A stretch of DNA of 6,149 nt. Origin: Lysobacterales bacterium CG02_land_8_20_14_3_00_62_12 (lineage in GTDB: Bacteria; Pseudomonadota; Gammaproteobacteria; Xanthomonadales; Ahniellaceae). A program made the translations under genes and the position numbers. The notes under the pieces are model-generated. The model ran no database searches. It worked only from the letters and a program-made list of their open reading frames with translations, and was not told the DNA's origin. The stretch is from positions 1-6,149 of the forward strand of contig PEUI01000104.1 in NCBI GenBank assembly GCA_002785585.1, given 5' to 3'. Shown here piece by piece: positions 1 through 5,200 of this stretch. How positions within the stretch are numbered: position 1 is the stretch's first letter; each line of letters opens with the position of its first letter.

Positions 1-1
1 C

Positions 2-181
2 CTGGCCTACGACGACCTGTCGATCACCGGTGGCAGCGCTGCCCAAGACGCCTACCTGCAAGCCATTCACCCGGACACCAACGAATCCGAGCGTCAAATC
101 ATCCGGCAGCAATTGCTCGCTTACTGCTGCAGGGATACACTCGCCATGGTGCGGCTGGTGCGGCCCGCTGGCACTCGATAG
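2..181 (+). CDS. C-terminal end of a DUF2779-family protein (5' end outside window)
   Basis: The reading frame is open from the window edge to a TAG at 179-181 and gives 59 residues of a protein tail. Key segments are YDDLSITGG, then AYLQAIHP, then LLAYCCRDTLAMVRLVR. This order (YDDL-I-G, a variable linker, then YC-xx-DT-xAMVxL) matches what I know of the C-terminus of DUF2779 proteins. The YCxxDTxAMV segment resembles the last motif of DnaQ/RNase H-like 3'-5' exonucleases, and DUF2779 proteins often carry a Cas4/RecB-like nuclease region further upstream, which would lie outside this window. The exact function of the family is not established. The stop lies 50 bases before the nuclease gene on the same strand, so co-transcription is possible. 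Identification rests on memory of the family pattern over only 59 residues, so confidence is moderate. Confidence 0.7.
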   Translation: MAYDDLSITGGSAAQDAYLQAIHPDTNESERQIIRQQLLAYCCRDTLAMVRLVRPAGTR

Positions 182-218
182 ACCGCTCGCAATTGCTGGT
201 CGAAGCCGCAGCAACCAC

Positions 219-222
219 AGGA
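219..222 (+). promoter_or_regulatory. Ribosome binding site fixing the nuclease start at ATG 232
   Basis: AGGA lies 9 bases before ATG 232. The frame could be extended to a TTG at 193, but that codon lacks a comparable site at the right distance. The ATG is therefore the preferred start. Confidence 0.6.
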
Positions 223-231
223 AATCCAAGC

Positions 232-1050
232 ATGTTGCATGCAATCGTCCAAGGGAAAAGCAAGATCTACAGGCGTTACCTCGGTCACCGTGATGGTGCC
301 GAAGTTCACGTTTCCGAAGAGGACGAGATTACTTCAACCATCCTGGGACCCTTGTGCCTGCTCGATCCGTCGGATGTTGCAAGCTTTTGGCGGGAAGTGC
401 TTAAACCGACTCACCAAAAGGACTTTCTTATCGATGAAAAGCCAATCACCGCCAAGGTCTCACTATGGCCGTCACGTTGGGTCAGCGATTCATCCCGCTC
501 GCGTGTCGAACCCGATTTATTGATCGAACTGAGCTGGAAAGGAGAAAGTGAAGGGGACCCAGACCGGAAACGCATGCTCCTGTGCGAACTGAAATGGCGA
601 GCGAACCTGAGCGGTGACGATCAACTCAAGCTCCAGTGGACTAAATTCCTCTGCCAAAAAGAAAGGGACGATGCCATACACATTTTCCTTGGATTGGAAC
701 TTTCCGCTGGGATCAGCGCGTTCGAACGTGACAAAGTCTGGGGCGACGCGCCCGAGCATCGGCTAGTGCTGTTGTCCTGGCTTGGGGTTCGCCACTCCCT
801 GAAGTGCATCCGAAATGAGACCACGCCGCTCGGGCGCTGGGCGGATCTAAGTGATCGATTTCTCGAGCGCTTGCAGGTTCGACAATTTCGAGGCTTCCAC
901 TCCATTGAGCCTGTGCCAAGCCTTCCTCAAGTGCTGACCGAACAGCCGATTTTCTGGCGACCGTCCACGTTCAAGGGGCTGATGTCGCGTATTCCCCCAA
1001 CCACTGTTCCACTTTCAAATCTCCAACCGATTTTCTTCGAGCGAGGGTGA
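232..1050 (+). CDS. PD-(D/E)XK-type (restriction-like) nuclease, first gene of a two-gene module
   Basis: A 272-residue protein with the residue series of the PD-(D/E)XK nuclease fold, in order. An early acidic helix EEDEITSTILGPL has Glu32. EPD (Glu93-Pro94-Asp95) is followed after 24 residues by CELKW (Glu119-x-Lys121), and Asp130-Gln131 follows. These are the expected metal-binding and catalytic positions of restriction-endonuclease-like enzymes: the acid of helix A, the Asp of PD, the E-x-K, and a following Gln. The C-terminal half (from about residue 150) has a strand-like segment HIFLGLEL, then LVLLSWLGV, and a tryptophan-rich tail, with no motif I can name. No membrane segment or signal peptide is visible. 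It is lower in GC than the rest of the window, and the next gene starts 6 bases downstream. The substrate is unknown. A role in phage defence or DNA restriction is inference from the fold and the pairing. Confidence 0.75.
   Translation: MLHAIVQGKSKIYRRYLGHRDGAEVHVSEEDEITSTILGPLCLLDPSDVASFWREVLKPTHQKDFLIDEKPITAKVSLWPSRWVSDSSRSRVEPDLLIELSWKGESEGDPDRKRMLLCELKWRANLSGDDQLKLQWTKFLCQKERDDAIHIFLGLELSAGISAFERDKVWGDAPEHRLVLLSWLGVRHSLKCIRNETTPLGRWADLSDRFLERLQVRQFRGFHSIEPVPSLPQVLTEQPIFWRPSTFKGLMSRIPPTTVPLSNLQPIFFERG
1043..1047 (+). promoter_or_regulatory. Ribosome binding site for the second module gene, inside the nuclease gene
   Basis: GAGGG sits in the last codons of the nuclease gene, directly before its TGA and 9 bases before ATG 1057. 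This arrangement implies translational coupling of the two genes. Confidence 0.6.
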
Positions 1051-1056
1051 CAGACC

Positions 1057-1719
1057 ATGGCAGACCGAATTGACGGCAAGAGTCTCAGCGAAATGTTCGC
1101 ATTCGTTGCGCGGTGCGGCAGCGAGATCGTAAGTTTGGGCAGTACTATTTCAAACAAAGTGGAGACGGCTTTAGCCAATTCTAAACTGGCCTATGTTCTG
1201 GCCGACAAAGTTGCTGAGGTTGCCCGAATGGACGAATCCGGCTGGATCTATACCGATGTGGCATGGAGCTTTCCATTGAAGAGCAGAGGCAAGGGCAACC
1301 GAAAGTCTCAGATGCATCTAATCTTTCAAGTAAGCATCACCGGCGATGGCGTGCCCGGCGTCGCCGCCGCACCCGTGCTGCACGTTTCCTTGTGGGAACA
1401 CAATTGCGACTTTGACGAGGACTACTGCGTTGGTTTCCCTCCTGAACCAGATTCCGCACACACTATTTTGTGTGAGCGCCTCATTGTTTGGCCAGGTGCC
1501 ACTTCTGACGAAGCATGGAAGAAGTTCGAATGGACATTCACCGTGCTTCTTCTCTCCATGAATTCCACCGACGAATTGGAGAAGATGATCATCAAGCCAG
1601 CGCTAATGTTGCTCCAAAAGGGTTGTACTGCCGAAACAGTCGAAGAGGCCTTACCAAACGAGCTGTTCGAGCAAGGGTTGGTACGTTACGAGAATCTGGA
1701 GGCAGTTTTCGGATCGTAA
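1057..1719 (+). CDS. Protein of unknown function, partner of the PD-(D/E)XK nuclease
   Basis: A 220-residue soluble protein that I do not recognise. Residues 8-58 look helical (FAFVARCGSEIVSLG, then LAYVLADKVAEVA). Residues 62-112 look strand-rich, with alternating hydrophobics: GWIYTDVAWSFPL, a basic turn SRGKGNRK (76-83), MHLIFQVSIT, then PVLHVSLW. An acidic, aromatic patch DFDEDYC follows at 118-124. The C-terminal third is again helical (FEWTFTVLLLSM, then LEKMIIKPALMLLQKG). There is no signal peptide, membrane span or nuclease motif. The start is well placed: a ribosome binding site lies within the nuclease gene, and 6 bases separate the two genes. GC is the lowest in the window (24/60 at 1141-1200). 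Tight coupling suggests a dedicated partner such as a specificity, regulatory or inhibitor subunit, but that is inference only. Confidence 0.8.
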   Translation: MADRIDGKSLSEMFAFVARCGSEIVSLGSTISNKVETALANSKLAYVLADKVAEVARMDESGWIYTDVAWSFPLKSRGKGNRKSQMHLIFQVSITGDGVPGVAAAPVLHVSLWEHNCDFDEDYCVGFPPEPDSAHTILCERLIVWPGATSDEAWKKFEWTFTVLLLSMNSTDELEKMIIKPALMLLQKGCTAETVEEALPNELFEQGLVRYENLEAVFGS

Positions 1720-1754
1720 GCTATGCCTCGCGCACGAACGGACTTGACCCACCA

Positions 1755-2210
1755 TCAAAACCGCGCCTCCACATACAGCCGCCCATCGTCCGTCCACTGC
1801 GCCGTGTAGTGGGCATCGGCTTGCCCGGTGTCGCCCCCGCGCAGTTGCGCAGCGCAGGTGGACCGATGAGTTTCGGTGTCGCGTTTGATGGTGCGGATGC
1901 CTTCGTACCTGATTTCGGGGACCGTCGCCAACCTGCCGTCGATGAAATCGACCACTTGCTTCGACTGCGGGTCTTCCGCCATGGTCGCCTTGAACGATGC
2001 GTAGGTGGCGTCGCCAAACATCGATGGATGCACGCCAATGACCTGCATGATTGCCAGTGGCACCAGTTGATCGCGAATGTGGTTGTGAAAGATTTCGGTC
2101 ACCAGGCCCAGCACCTCGACGTTGTCGCATTCGGGCGGTGCGCTGTTTCCGCAGCCGTAGAGCATTACCGTCGACATTGCGATGAAGGATGCAGTTTTGA
2201 CCTTGCGCAT
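1755..2210 (-). CDS. Small secreted lipoprotein of unknown function
   Basis: A 151-residue protein with a classic lipoprotein signal: basic start MRKVK, hydrophobic segment TASFIAMSTVM, and lipobox LYGC with Cys20 as the predicted lipidation site. Residues after the Cys (GNS) lack Asp at position +2, so outer-membrane sorting by Lol is expected. A CDNVEVLGLV segment follows (Cys28), resembling small lipoproteins whose mature part begins with a Cys-Asp-x-x-Val motif; this is a family impression, not an identification. The C-terminus (AHYTAQWTDDGRLYVEARF) looks like paired beta strands ending the domain. The start ATG has a good site, GAGGA, 6 bases upstream on the minus strand. It converges on the unknown gene ending at 1719, with 35 bases between stops and no obvious U-tailed terminator. 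GC and codon use resemble the rest of the chromosome rather than the module it faces. Confidence 0.85.
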   Translation of the reverse strand: MRKVKTASFIAMSTVMLYGCGNSAPPECDNVEVLGLVTEIFHNHIRDQLVPLAIMQVIGVHPSMFGDATYASFKATMAEDPQSKQVVDFIDGRLATVPEIRYEGIRTIKRDTETHRSTCAAQLRGGDTGQADAHYTAQWTDDGRLYVEARF

Positions 2211-2622
2211 GGTCTTTCCTCAGTCAGTGATTAATGTGGGTGGCGTGTTCCGGTGCCCACCGGTGCTTGTGTCCGTGGGCGATCGAAGGTGGATGCCACC
2301 AGCACAGCATGTCACTGGCCTGCGACAGATCATGTCGCGTCGGCGACAGGTCAGCCGCCTGTTCGCATGTGCAGCGAACCGGGCGCCATTTTCATCAATC
2401 TGCGGTAACTCCGGATGACGGCCCTACCTCCGCCATCCATGACGTCGCAAAGTGCGCAGCGCTGGAGCCGACACTATCGCCATCGCTGAAGCCACACCAT
2501 GGCGCCGAGACGCGCCGCTTCGGACTTTGTCGGCTCCGCGCTGCGCGCTTGAGCCGACCTACCTCATGGCGCCGCAGGTTTACTCCATCGTCGGCACCGC
2601 CTGATCGCCATCACGCTCGCGT
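2211..2622. other. Gene-free stretch of about 410 bases with several GC-rich inverted repeats
   Basis: No convincing gene is seen on either strand. The part next to 2210 must hold the leader and promoter of the lipoprotein gene, but no clear -35/-10 pair stands out. Inverted repeats visible are GCCCAC/GTGGGC (2255-2260 with 2275-2280), GCGACA/TGTCGC (2322-2327 with 2333-2338, 5-base loop), and the strong REP-like hairpin at 2529-2562. GGAGCCGACA at 2464-2473 is the exact reverse complement of TGTCGGCTCC at 2528-2537, so a further partial copy of that repeat lies about 60 bases away. CATGGCGCCG occurs at 2498-2507 and again at 2565-2574, flanking the hairpin as direct repeats. Confidence 0.6.
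2529..2562 (-). repeat. REP-like element: GTAG head plus long two-part hairpin
   Basis: Read on the minus strand, the element starts with GTAG (plus 2559-2562), followed directly by GTCGGCTC, an inner GCGC-GCA-GCGC stem-loop, and GAGCCGAC. The outer arms pair over 8 bases (plus 2529-2536 with 2551-2558) and the inner arms over 4. A GTAG or GGAG tetranucleotide followed by an imperfect palindrome is the described architecture of REP sequences mobilised by RAYT (TnpA-REP) transposases. No RAYT gene is in the window. It lies about 60 bases past the stop of the RelE-like toxin gene. It may slow or end that transcript, but no T-run follows it. Confidence 0.6.
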
Positions 2623-2898
2623 TCAATAAACCGCATCGTGATCGCCGACGTTGATCGGCACGATCTGCTGATCGCGGATCAGCAGTTCCAGCGTCATCCG
2701 ACACGAAAGGTTGATCGACACTGAATGCAGCCCAGCCAGCTTGCCGCCGAGCGCGTGCAGCCGCAGCGACGGATGCTTTGGGTTGGCCTGCAACAACATC
2801 AACGTTTTGCGGTATTGCTGGCGCGCCTGCGGATGGCGCTTGAGGAAGGTCGCCGCGCGCCGGTTGTACTGCTCGGTAAAGATCAACGCCCAGGTCAC
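2623..2898 (-). CDS. RelE/YafQ-family toxin of a type II toxin-antitoxin system
   Basis: A 91-residue protein, the usual size for RelE/ParE-superfamily toxins, starting at GTG 2898 with TWALIFTEQYNRRAATFLK. The C-terminal half carries the family pattern: L-x-LHALGGKLAGLHSVSI, then CRMTLELL, then IVPINVGDHDAVY ending in a C-terminal Tyr. The GxHDxVY end is typical of the YafQ/RelE branch, mRNA interferases that cleave ribosome-bound mRNA; ParE members instead poison gyrase. The frame is open to 3003, but the extra residues would lie inside the antitoxin gene and have no family resemblance. The GTG overlaps the antitoxin TGA by 4 bases (GTGA), typical translational coupling. No strong ribosome binding site is seen, consistent with dependence on that coupling. 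The toxin would be neutralised by the Phd-like partner encoded just upstream. Confidence 0.85.
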   Translation of the reverse strand: MTWALIFTEQYNRRAATFLKRHPQARQQYRKTLMLLQANPKHPSLRLHALGGKLAGLHSVSINLSCRMTLELLIRDQQIVPINVGDHDAVY

Positions 2899-3152
2899 GG
2901 CAGCTTGGCCAACCGTTTCATGTGCGCGTCCACCGACTCCTGAACGAAGCGGCCAGCAGCGATGTCCGCCTGGCTTTCGGCCAAGGCAGCGCTCAGCTCG
3001 CACTCGCGCAGATAGTGATAGTGCTCGATCTCCATCACCACAAAACGATCTTTGCCGCGCACCGACACCATCGCCTCGGGCGCAACGGAAAGTGCCTCAG
3101 CAATCGCGGAAACGCCCTGAGTCTTCAACTCGTTGGCACTGATCGAAGCCAT
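2895..3152 (-). CDS. Phd/YefM-family antitoxin, partner of the RelE/YafQ-like toxin
   Basis: An 85-residue protein. The N-terminal ISANELKTQGVSAIAEAL is the DNA-binding segment of Phd/YefM proteins, whose usual opening is I(S/T)-x-x-E-L-K-x-x-G. It is followed by VSVRGKDRFVVMEIEHYHYLRE, the conserved strand and helix of the fold. The charged C-terminal half (ELSAALAESQADIAAGRFVQESVDAHMKRL) is the expected flexible toxin-wrapping region. AAGGA lies about 9 bases before the ATG. Known members repress their own operon together with the toxin. The upstream region holds a TGTTGGA/TCCAACA inverted repeat (3220-3243), but no clear promoter overlaps it. The antitoxin gene precedes and overlaps the toxin gene, the usual order. 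Confidence 0.88.
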   Translation of the reverse strand: MASISANELKTQGVSAIAEALSVAPEAMVSVRGKDRFVVMEIEHYHYLRECELSAALAESQADIAAGRFVQESVDAHMKRLAKLP

Positions 3153-3219
3153 GATGATGATTCCTTGCTTGATTGAGTCGTGCGGCCAAGCGTACTATGA
3201 ATCGTGCTGTTACGCGTGT

Positions 3220-3243
3220 TGTTGGATTGTTCTATCTCCAACA
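3220..3243. repeat. Inverted repeat upstream of the Phd/RelE-like operon
   Basis: TGTTGGA (3220-3226) and TCCAACA (3237-3243) form a perfect 7-bp inverted repeat with a 10-base spacer, about 70 bases before the antitoxin start and about 145 bases after the methyltransferase stop. The right arm overlaps a second small inverted repeat, CAACA-TCAC-TGTTG (3239-3252). It could be an operator for the antitoxin or just a weak hairpin behind the methyltransferase. I see no convincing promoter boxes to decide between these. Confidence 0.3.
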
Positions 3244-3387
3244 TCACTGTTGTGGCAAAACGCAGCCTGACAATCGGCACTCCCATGCCACTGCCAATCA
3301 TCCGTCCACTGCAATTTATTGGTCGTTATGCACGCACCGGCATAAGGCGAGCCGCCGCACTCCAAAGGTTGCGGACGACTCCGCGAG

Positions 3388-4140
3388 TCAGCGCCGCCCG
3401 AACCGCAGCAGCAAGGGCCAGGTGATGCTTCGTGGTGCGGCGGCATCGCCCCATAGCGCACGCAGTTCGGGTTCGAGTTCGCTGACCGGGTCGATGCCGG
3501 TGGCGGCTTGGTAGCGGCCACTGGCGGACCAGCTACGCAAGTAGCCGAGCAGTTGATCCAGGGTCCAGCGCATTTGCATGACAAACGTCGGTGCGTGGAT
3601 CGCCGTAAACGGGAACGCCAGATCGCGGTAGCCAGTTTCGACATGGCGACGTTCGGCCGGCCAATAGGCGCCGAGGCGGTCGCGATAGAACCGGTCGATG
3701 CAGGCATCGAGCGCTCGGTGCGACAGGCTGTGCAAGCCGTAGCTCCAGATGGCGATGCGTCCTTCGGGTTTGAGTACCCGCCTTGCTTCTGCGTAAAAAC
3801 GCGGTAAGTCGAACCAGTGCAGGGCCTGGGCAACGCTGATCAAATCGACGCTGCCAGTATCGATATCGCTCGTTGCGGCGCTCGTCACTTGATAGAACAC
3901 ACGCGGATGCGCGACCGCTTGCGCGATTTGTGCGGCGCTGGCGTCAGTGGCAATCACCCGCTGAAAAACTCTGCCCAGTTCGGTCGCTGCCTGACCATTG
4001 CCGGTGGCGCAATCCCAGGCCAGTTCGTGTTCGGCACATTGCGCGGCCAGCCAGTCGAACAGCGCCGACGGATAGCGCGGCCGGTGTTCGGCGTAATGCT
4101 CGGAGACCTGGCTGAAGTGATCTTTGAAGGCGACGGTCAT
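3388..4140 (-). CDS. Class I SAM-dependent methyltransferase
   Basis: A 250-residue protein starting MTVAFKDHFSQVSEHYAEHRPRYP; the aromatic and basic HYAEHRPRYP stretch is a common opening in this subgroup. Motif I is WDCATGNGQAA (42-52), the SAM-binding glycine loop in its D-x-x-T-G-N-G-Q variant. The acidic end of strand 2 is VIATDAS (Asp66), and VDLISVAQALHWFD (98-111) is the post-motif signature. EARRVLKPEGRIAIWSYG (118-135) is motif III. The pattern fits the Methyltransf_11 type related to yeast Crg1/Tmt1-like and other small-molecule methyltransferases; the substrate cannot be told. The frame is open to 4233, but the extra 31 residues do not resemble the family, so ATG 4140 is chosen although its ribosome binding site is weak. 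It is transcribed away from the PIN toxin operon and toward the RelE-like operon, 235 bases from the latter. Confidence 0.88.
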   Translation of the reverse strand: MTVAFKDHFSQVSEHYAEHRPRYPSALFDWLAAQCAEHELAWDCATGNGQAATELGRVFQRVIATDASAAQIAQAVAHPRVFYQVTSAATSDIDTGSVDLISVAQALHWFDLPRFYAEARRVLKPEGRIAIWSYGLHSLSHRALDACIDRFYRDRLGAYWPAERRHVETGYRDLAFPFTAIHAPTFVMQMRWTLDQLLGYLRSWSASGRYQAATGIDPVSELEPELRALWGDAAAPRSITWPLLLRFGRR

Positions 4141-4243
4141 GGTGGCTTTCGGGCGAGATTGGAGTGCGAGAGCGTGCCCGCACTGTGCCCTAATCTTCAG
4201 AGCAAGGCGAATCTGGCAGAACAGCGGCGGCAAGCACCTGAAA

Positions 4244-4274
4244 TTGCTTTCTGGCTAAGTTAGCCAGATATGCT
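4244..4274 (+). promoter_or_regulatory. Probable promoter with a 19-bp palindromic operator for the Phd/PIN operon
   Basis: TTGCTT (4244-4249) and TATGCT (4269-4274) are plausible -35 and -10 boxes with a 19-base spacer, slightly longer than the ideal 17. The spacer is exactly a perfect palindrome, TCTGGCTAAGTTAGCCAGA (4250-4268: two 9-base arms around a central G). An extra half-like TCTGGC lies at 4212-4217. Phd/YefM antitoxins bind palindromes in their own promoters, so this is the expected place for toxin-antitoxin autorepression. Promoter boxes are by eye; the palindrome itself is certain. Confidence 0.7.
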
Positions 4275-4309
4275 ACCCTCGGCCGCATCTCAAACTTTGG
4301 AGCGCCGCC

Positions 4310-4573
4310 ATGCAGGTCAACATGCTCGATGCCAAGAATCGCTTGTCTGCCCTGGTCAAATCCGCGCAGGCGGGCGTGGACGTGGTGATCGCCAATCGTG
4401 GCGAACCGGTGGCCCGACTGATCGCCGTGGGCAAACAAAGTGGTGTCCATACGGTGCCGACCGCGGGCGGTATCTTGGCCTGGCTCGAGGCGCATCCACT
4501 GCCGCCACGACTCCGTCGCTCGACCGCAGCGATCACCGCCGCACTGGCCGAGGAACGTGCGGCGTGGGACTGA
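4310..4573 (+). CDS. Phd/YefM-family antitoxin, partner of the PIN toxin
   Basis: An 87-residue protein. The N-terminal MQVNMLDAKNRLSALVKSAQAG is the ribbon-helix-containing DNA-binding part of Phd/YefM antitoxins. VVIANRGEPVARLIAV (about residues 25-40) is the highly conserved V-I-x-x-R-G-x-P-V-A-x-L strand pair of that fold. The C-terminal AITAALAEERAAWD is the short helix ending in the R-x-x-W-D-like tail often seen where such antitoxins bind PIN toxins. GGAG (4299-4302) lies 7 bases before the ATG. The toxin gene overlaps the 3' end by 10 bases. The palindrome at 4250-4268 is the probable binding site for autoregulation. Compared with the other antitoxin in this window it shares only the family pattern, so the two modules are not recent copies of each other. 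Confidence 0.9.
   Translation: MQVNMLDAKNRLSALVKSAQAGVDVVIANRGEPVARLIAVGKQSGVHTVPTAGGILAWLEAHPLPPRLRRSTAAITAALAEERAAWD
4550..4554 (+). promoter_or_regulatory. Ribosome binding site fixing the PIN toxin start at GTG 4564
   Basis: GAGGA inside the antitoxin gene lies 9 bases before GTG 4564. This supports GTG as start codon over any upstream codon in the long open frame. Confidence 0.65.
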
Positions 4574-4959
4574 TCTATCTCGACACCTGCTTGCTTATTT
4601 ACGCGTTCGAGCAGCACCCGGACCATGGAGTTCGGGTGCGTCGCGCATTGGCGACACAGCCTGCAGATCGCTTTGCGATCTCACCCCTGGTCCAGTTCGA
4701 ATGCCTGGTTGCGCCGATGCGCGACGGCAATCTGGAGTTGCAGCAATACTACGAAGCCGGTCTGGCCCAGTTTGTCCAGTTACCGATGTCGGCAGCAGTG
4801 TTCATCCATGGCGCGCAATTGCGCGCCCGCTTCGGCCTGAAAACGCCCGACGCGCTGCACCTGGCTGCGGCCCAGCAGCATGGCTGCGATGCCTTGTGGA
4901 CCAACGACAACCGGATGGCCAAGGCTGCCCACGGCCTAGCGGTGAATGTGCTCACTTGA
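4564..4959 (+). CDS. vapC: PIN-domain ribonuclease toxin (VapC type)
   Basis: A 131-residue protein with a complete set of PIN acidic residues: Asp7 in MGLIYLDTCLLIYAFE, Glu46 in SPLVQFECLV, Asp96 in KTPDALHLAAA, and Asp115 in LWTNDNRMAK. These four coordinate the metal for RNA cleavage in VapC-type toxins, so the enzyme should be active. Length is usual for the family. GTG is the start: it is preceded by a ribosome binding site in the antitoxin gene, the open frame upstream has no PIN similarity, and the first strand (LIYLDTC) must be near the N-terminus. The gene overlaps the antitoxin stop by 10 bases, giving translational coupling. Known VapC enzymes cut tRNAs or the rRNA sarcin-ricin loop; the target of this one cannot be told. 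The vapC name indicates the toxin family, although the antitoxin is Phd/YefM-like. Confidence 0.92.
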   Translation: MGLIYLDTCLLIYAFEQHPDHGVRVRRALATQPADRFAISPLVQFECLVAPMRDGNLELQQYYEAGLAQFVQLPMSAAVFIHGAQLRARFGLKTPDALHLAAAQQHGCDALWTNDNRMAKAAHGLAVNVLT

Positions 4960-5200
4960 TGGCGACGCCCGGCACTGCGTTCTGATCAGGTCAATGCCTT
5001 CGCTTGCAGCGTGACCCGCATCGAACGACACCGGCGGTAAGCCGCCACACGCCAAAGATTCGCGCAAGATTCGCCCTTTGCCCCCCGAAGTCGTGCGAAA
5101 ATCGCCGGTTCGCGAAGACCGCTCACCTGCGCTTGCGGCCGTCTTGGCCCGACGCTGGTCGGACCGCCCCCCTTCCCTTTTCAGCAAAGTAGGCACCGTT
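4960..5200. other. Spacer between the PIN toxin and yebC
   Basis: About 240 bases with no supported gene; frames open here lack family resemblance or a ribosome binding site. A small hairpin, GGCGG-TAAG-CCGCC (5033-5046), is not followed by a T-run and is a poor terminator. TTCGCGAA (5109-5116) is an 8-bp palindrome. Short direct repeats occur at 5055-5076. The yebC promoter should lie here, but no clear boxes were found. Confidence 0.5.
5055..5076 (+). repeat. Tandem 11-base direct repeat upstream of yebC
   Basis: AAGATTCGCGC (5055-5065) is directly followed by AAGATTCGCCC (5066-5076), one mismatch apart with an 11-base period. A third copy, AAGATTCGCGC, lies at 5241-5251 inside the yebC coding region, where the match to the first copy extends to 14 bases (AAGATTCGCGCAAG). 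Confidence 0.6.

Noticed and set aside
193..231. Upstream TTG start for the nuclease gene
   Set aside because: ATG 232 has AGGA at a good distance; the TTG lacks one, and the extra 13 residues show no motif.
1515..2234. A 239-codon open frame on the plus strand
   Set aside because: It crosses two convergent real genes, has no family resemblance, and is Arg/His-rich like an antisense shadow of GC-rich coding DNA.
2899..3003. N-terminal extension of the RelE-like toxin
   Set aside because: It would lie wholly within the antitoxin gene and is unlike the family. GTG 2898 overlapping the antitoxin stop gives the normal length and typical coupling.
1784..3305. A near-identical 16-base stretch (ATC-R-TCCGTCCACTGC) in the lipoprotein gene near 1784 and in the spacer near 3299
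   Set aside because: The match is too short and isolated to support a duplication; the flanking bases differ, so chance is likely.
3325..3345. Integron attC-like site suggested by GTTATGC with a mirrored GCATAA nearby
   Set aside because: The arms are only 8 bases apart, the outward-facing partner core at the normal attC distance is missing on both sides, and GTTATGC does not fit GTTRRRY. It is just a small hairpin.
3210..3833. A 207-codon open frame on the minus strand
   Set aside because: It is mostly an out-of-frame shadow of the methyltransferase. The part beyond 3388 has no start, ribosome site or recognised domain of its own.
4141..4233. N-terminal extension of the methyltransferase
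   Set aside because: The added 31 residues do not match the family, and the HYAEHRPRYP opening is already at the usual distance from ATG 4140.
4270..4563. Long upstream extension of the PIN toxin frame
   Set aside because: It runs through the antitoxin gene in another frame. PIN domains start immediately before the first catalytic Asp, which fits GTG 4564.
5033..5046. Rho-independent terminator after the PIN toxin
   Set aside because: The stem is only 5 bp and no T-run follows on either strand.
5078..5200. N-terminal extension of YebC
   Set aside because: YebC proteins start at or near the MGRG/MAGH position; the upstream residues are low-complexity and unlike the family.
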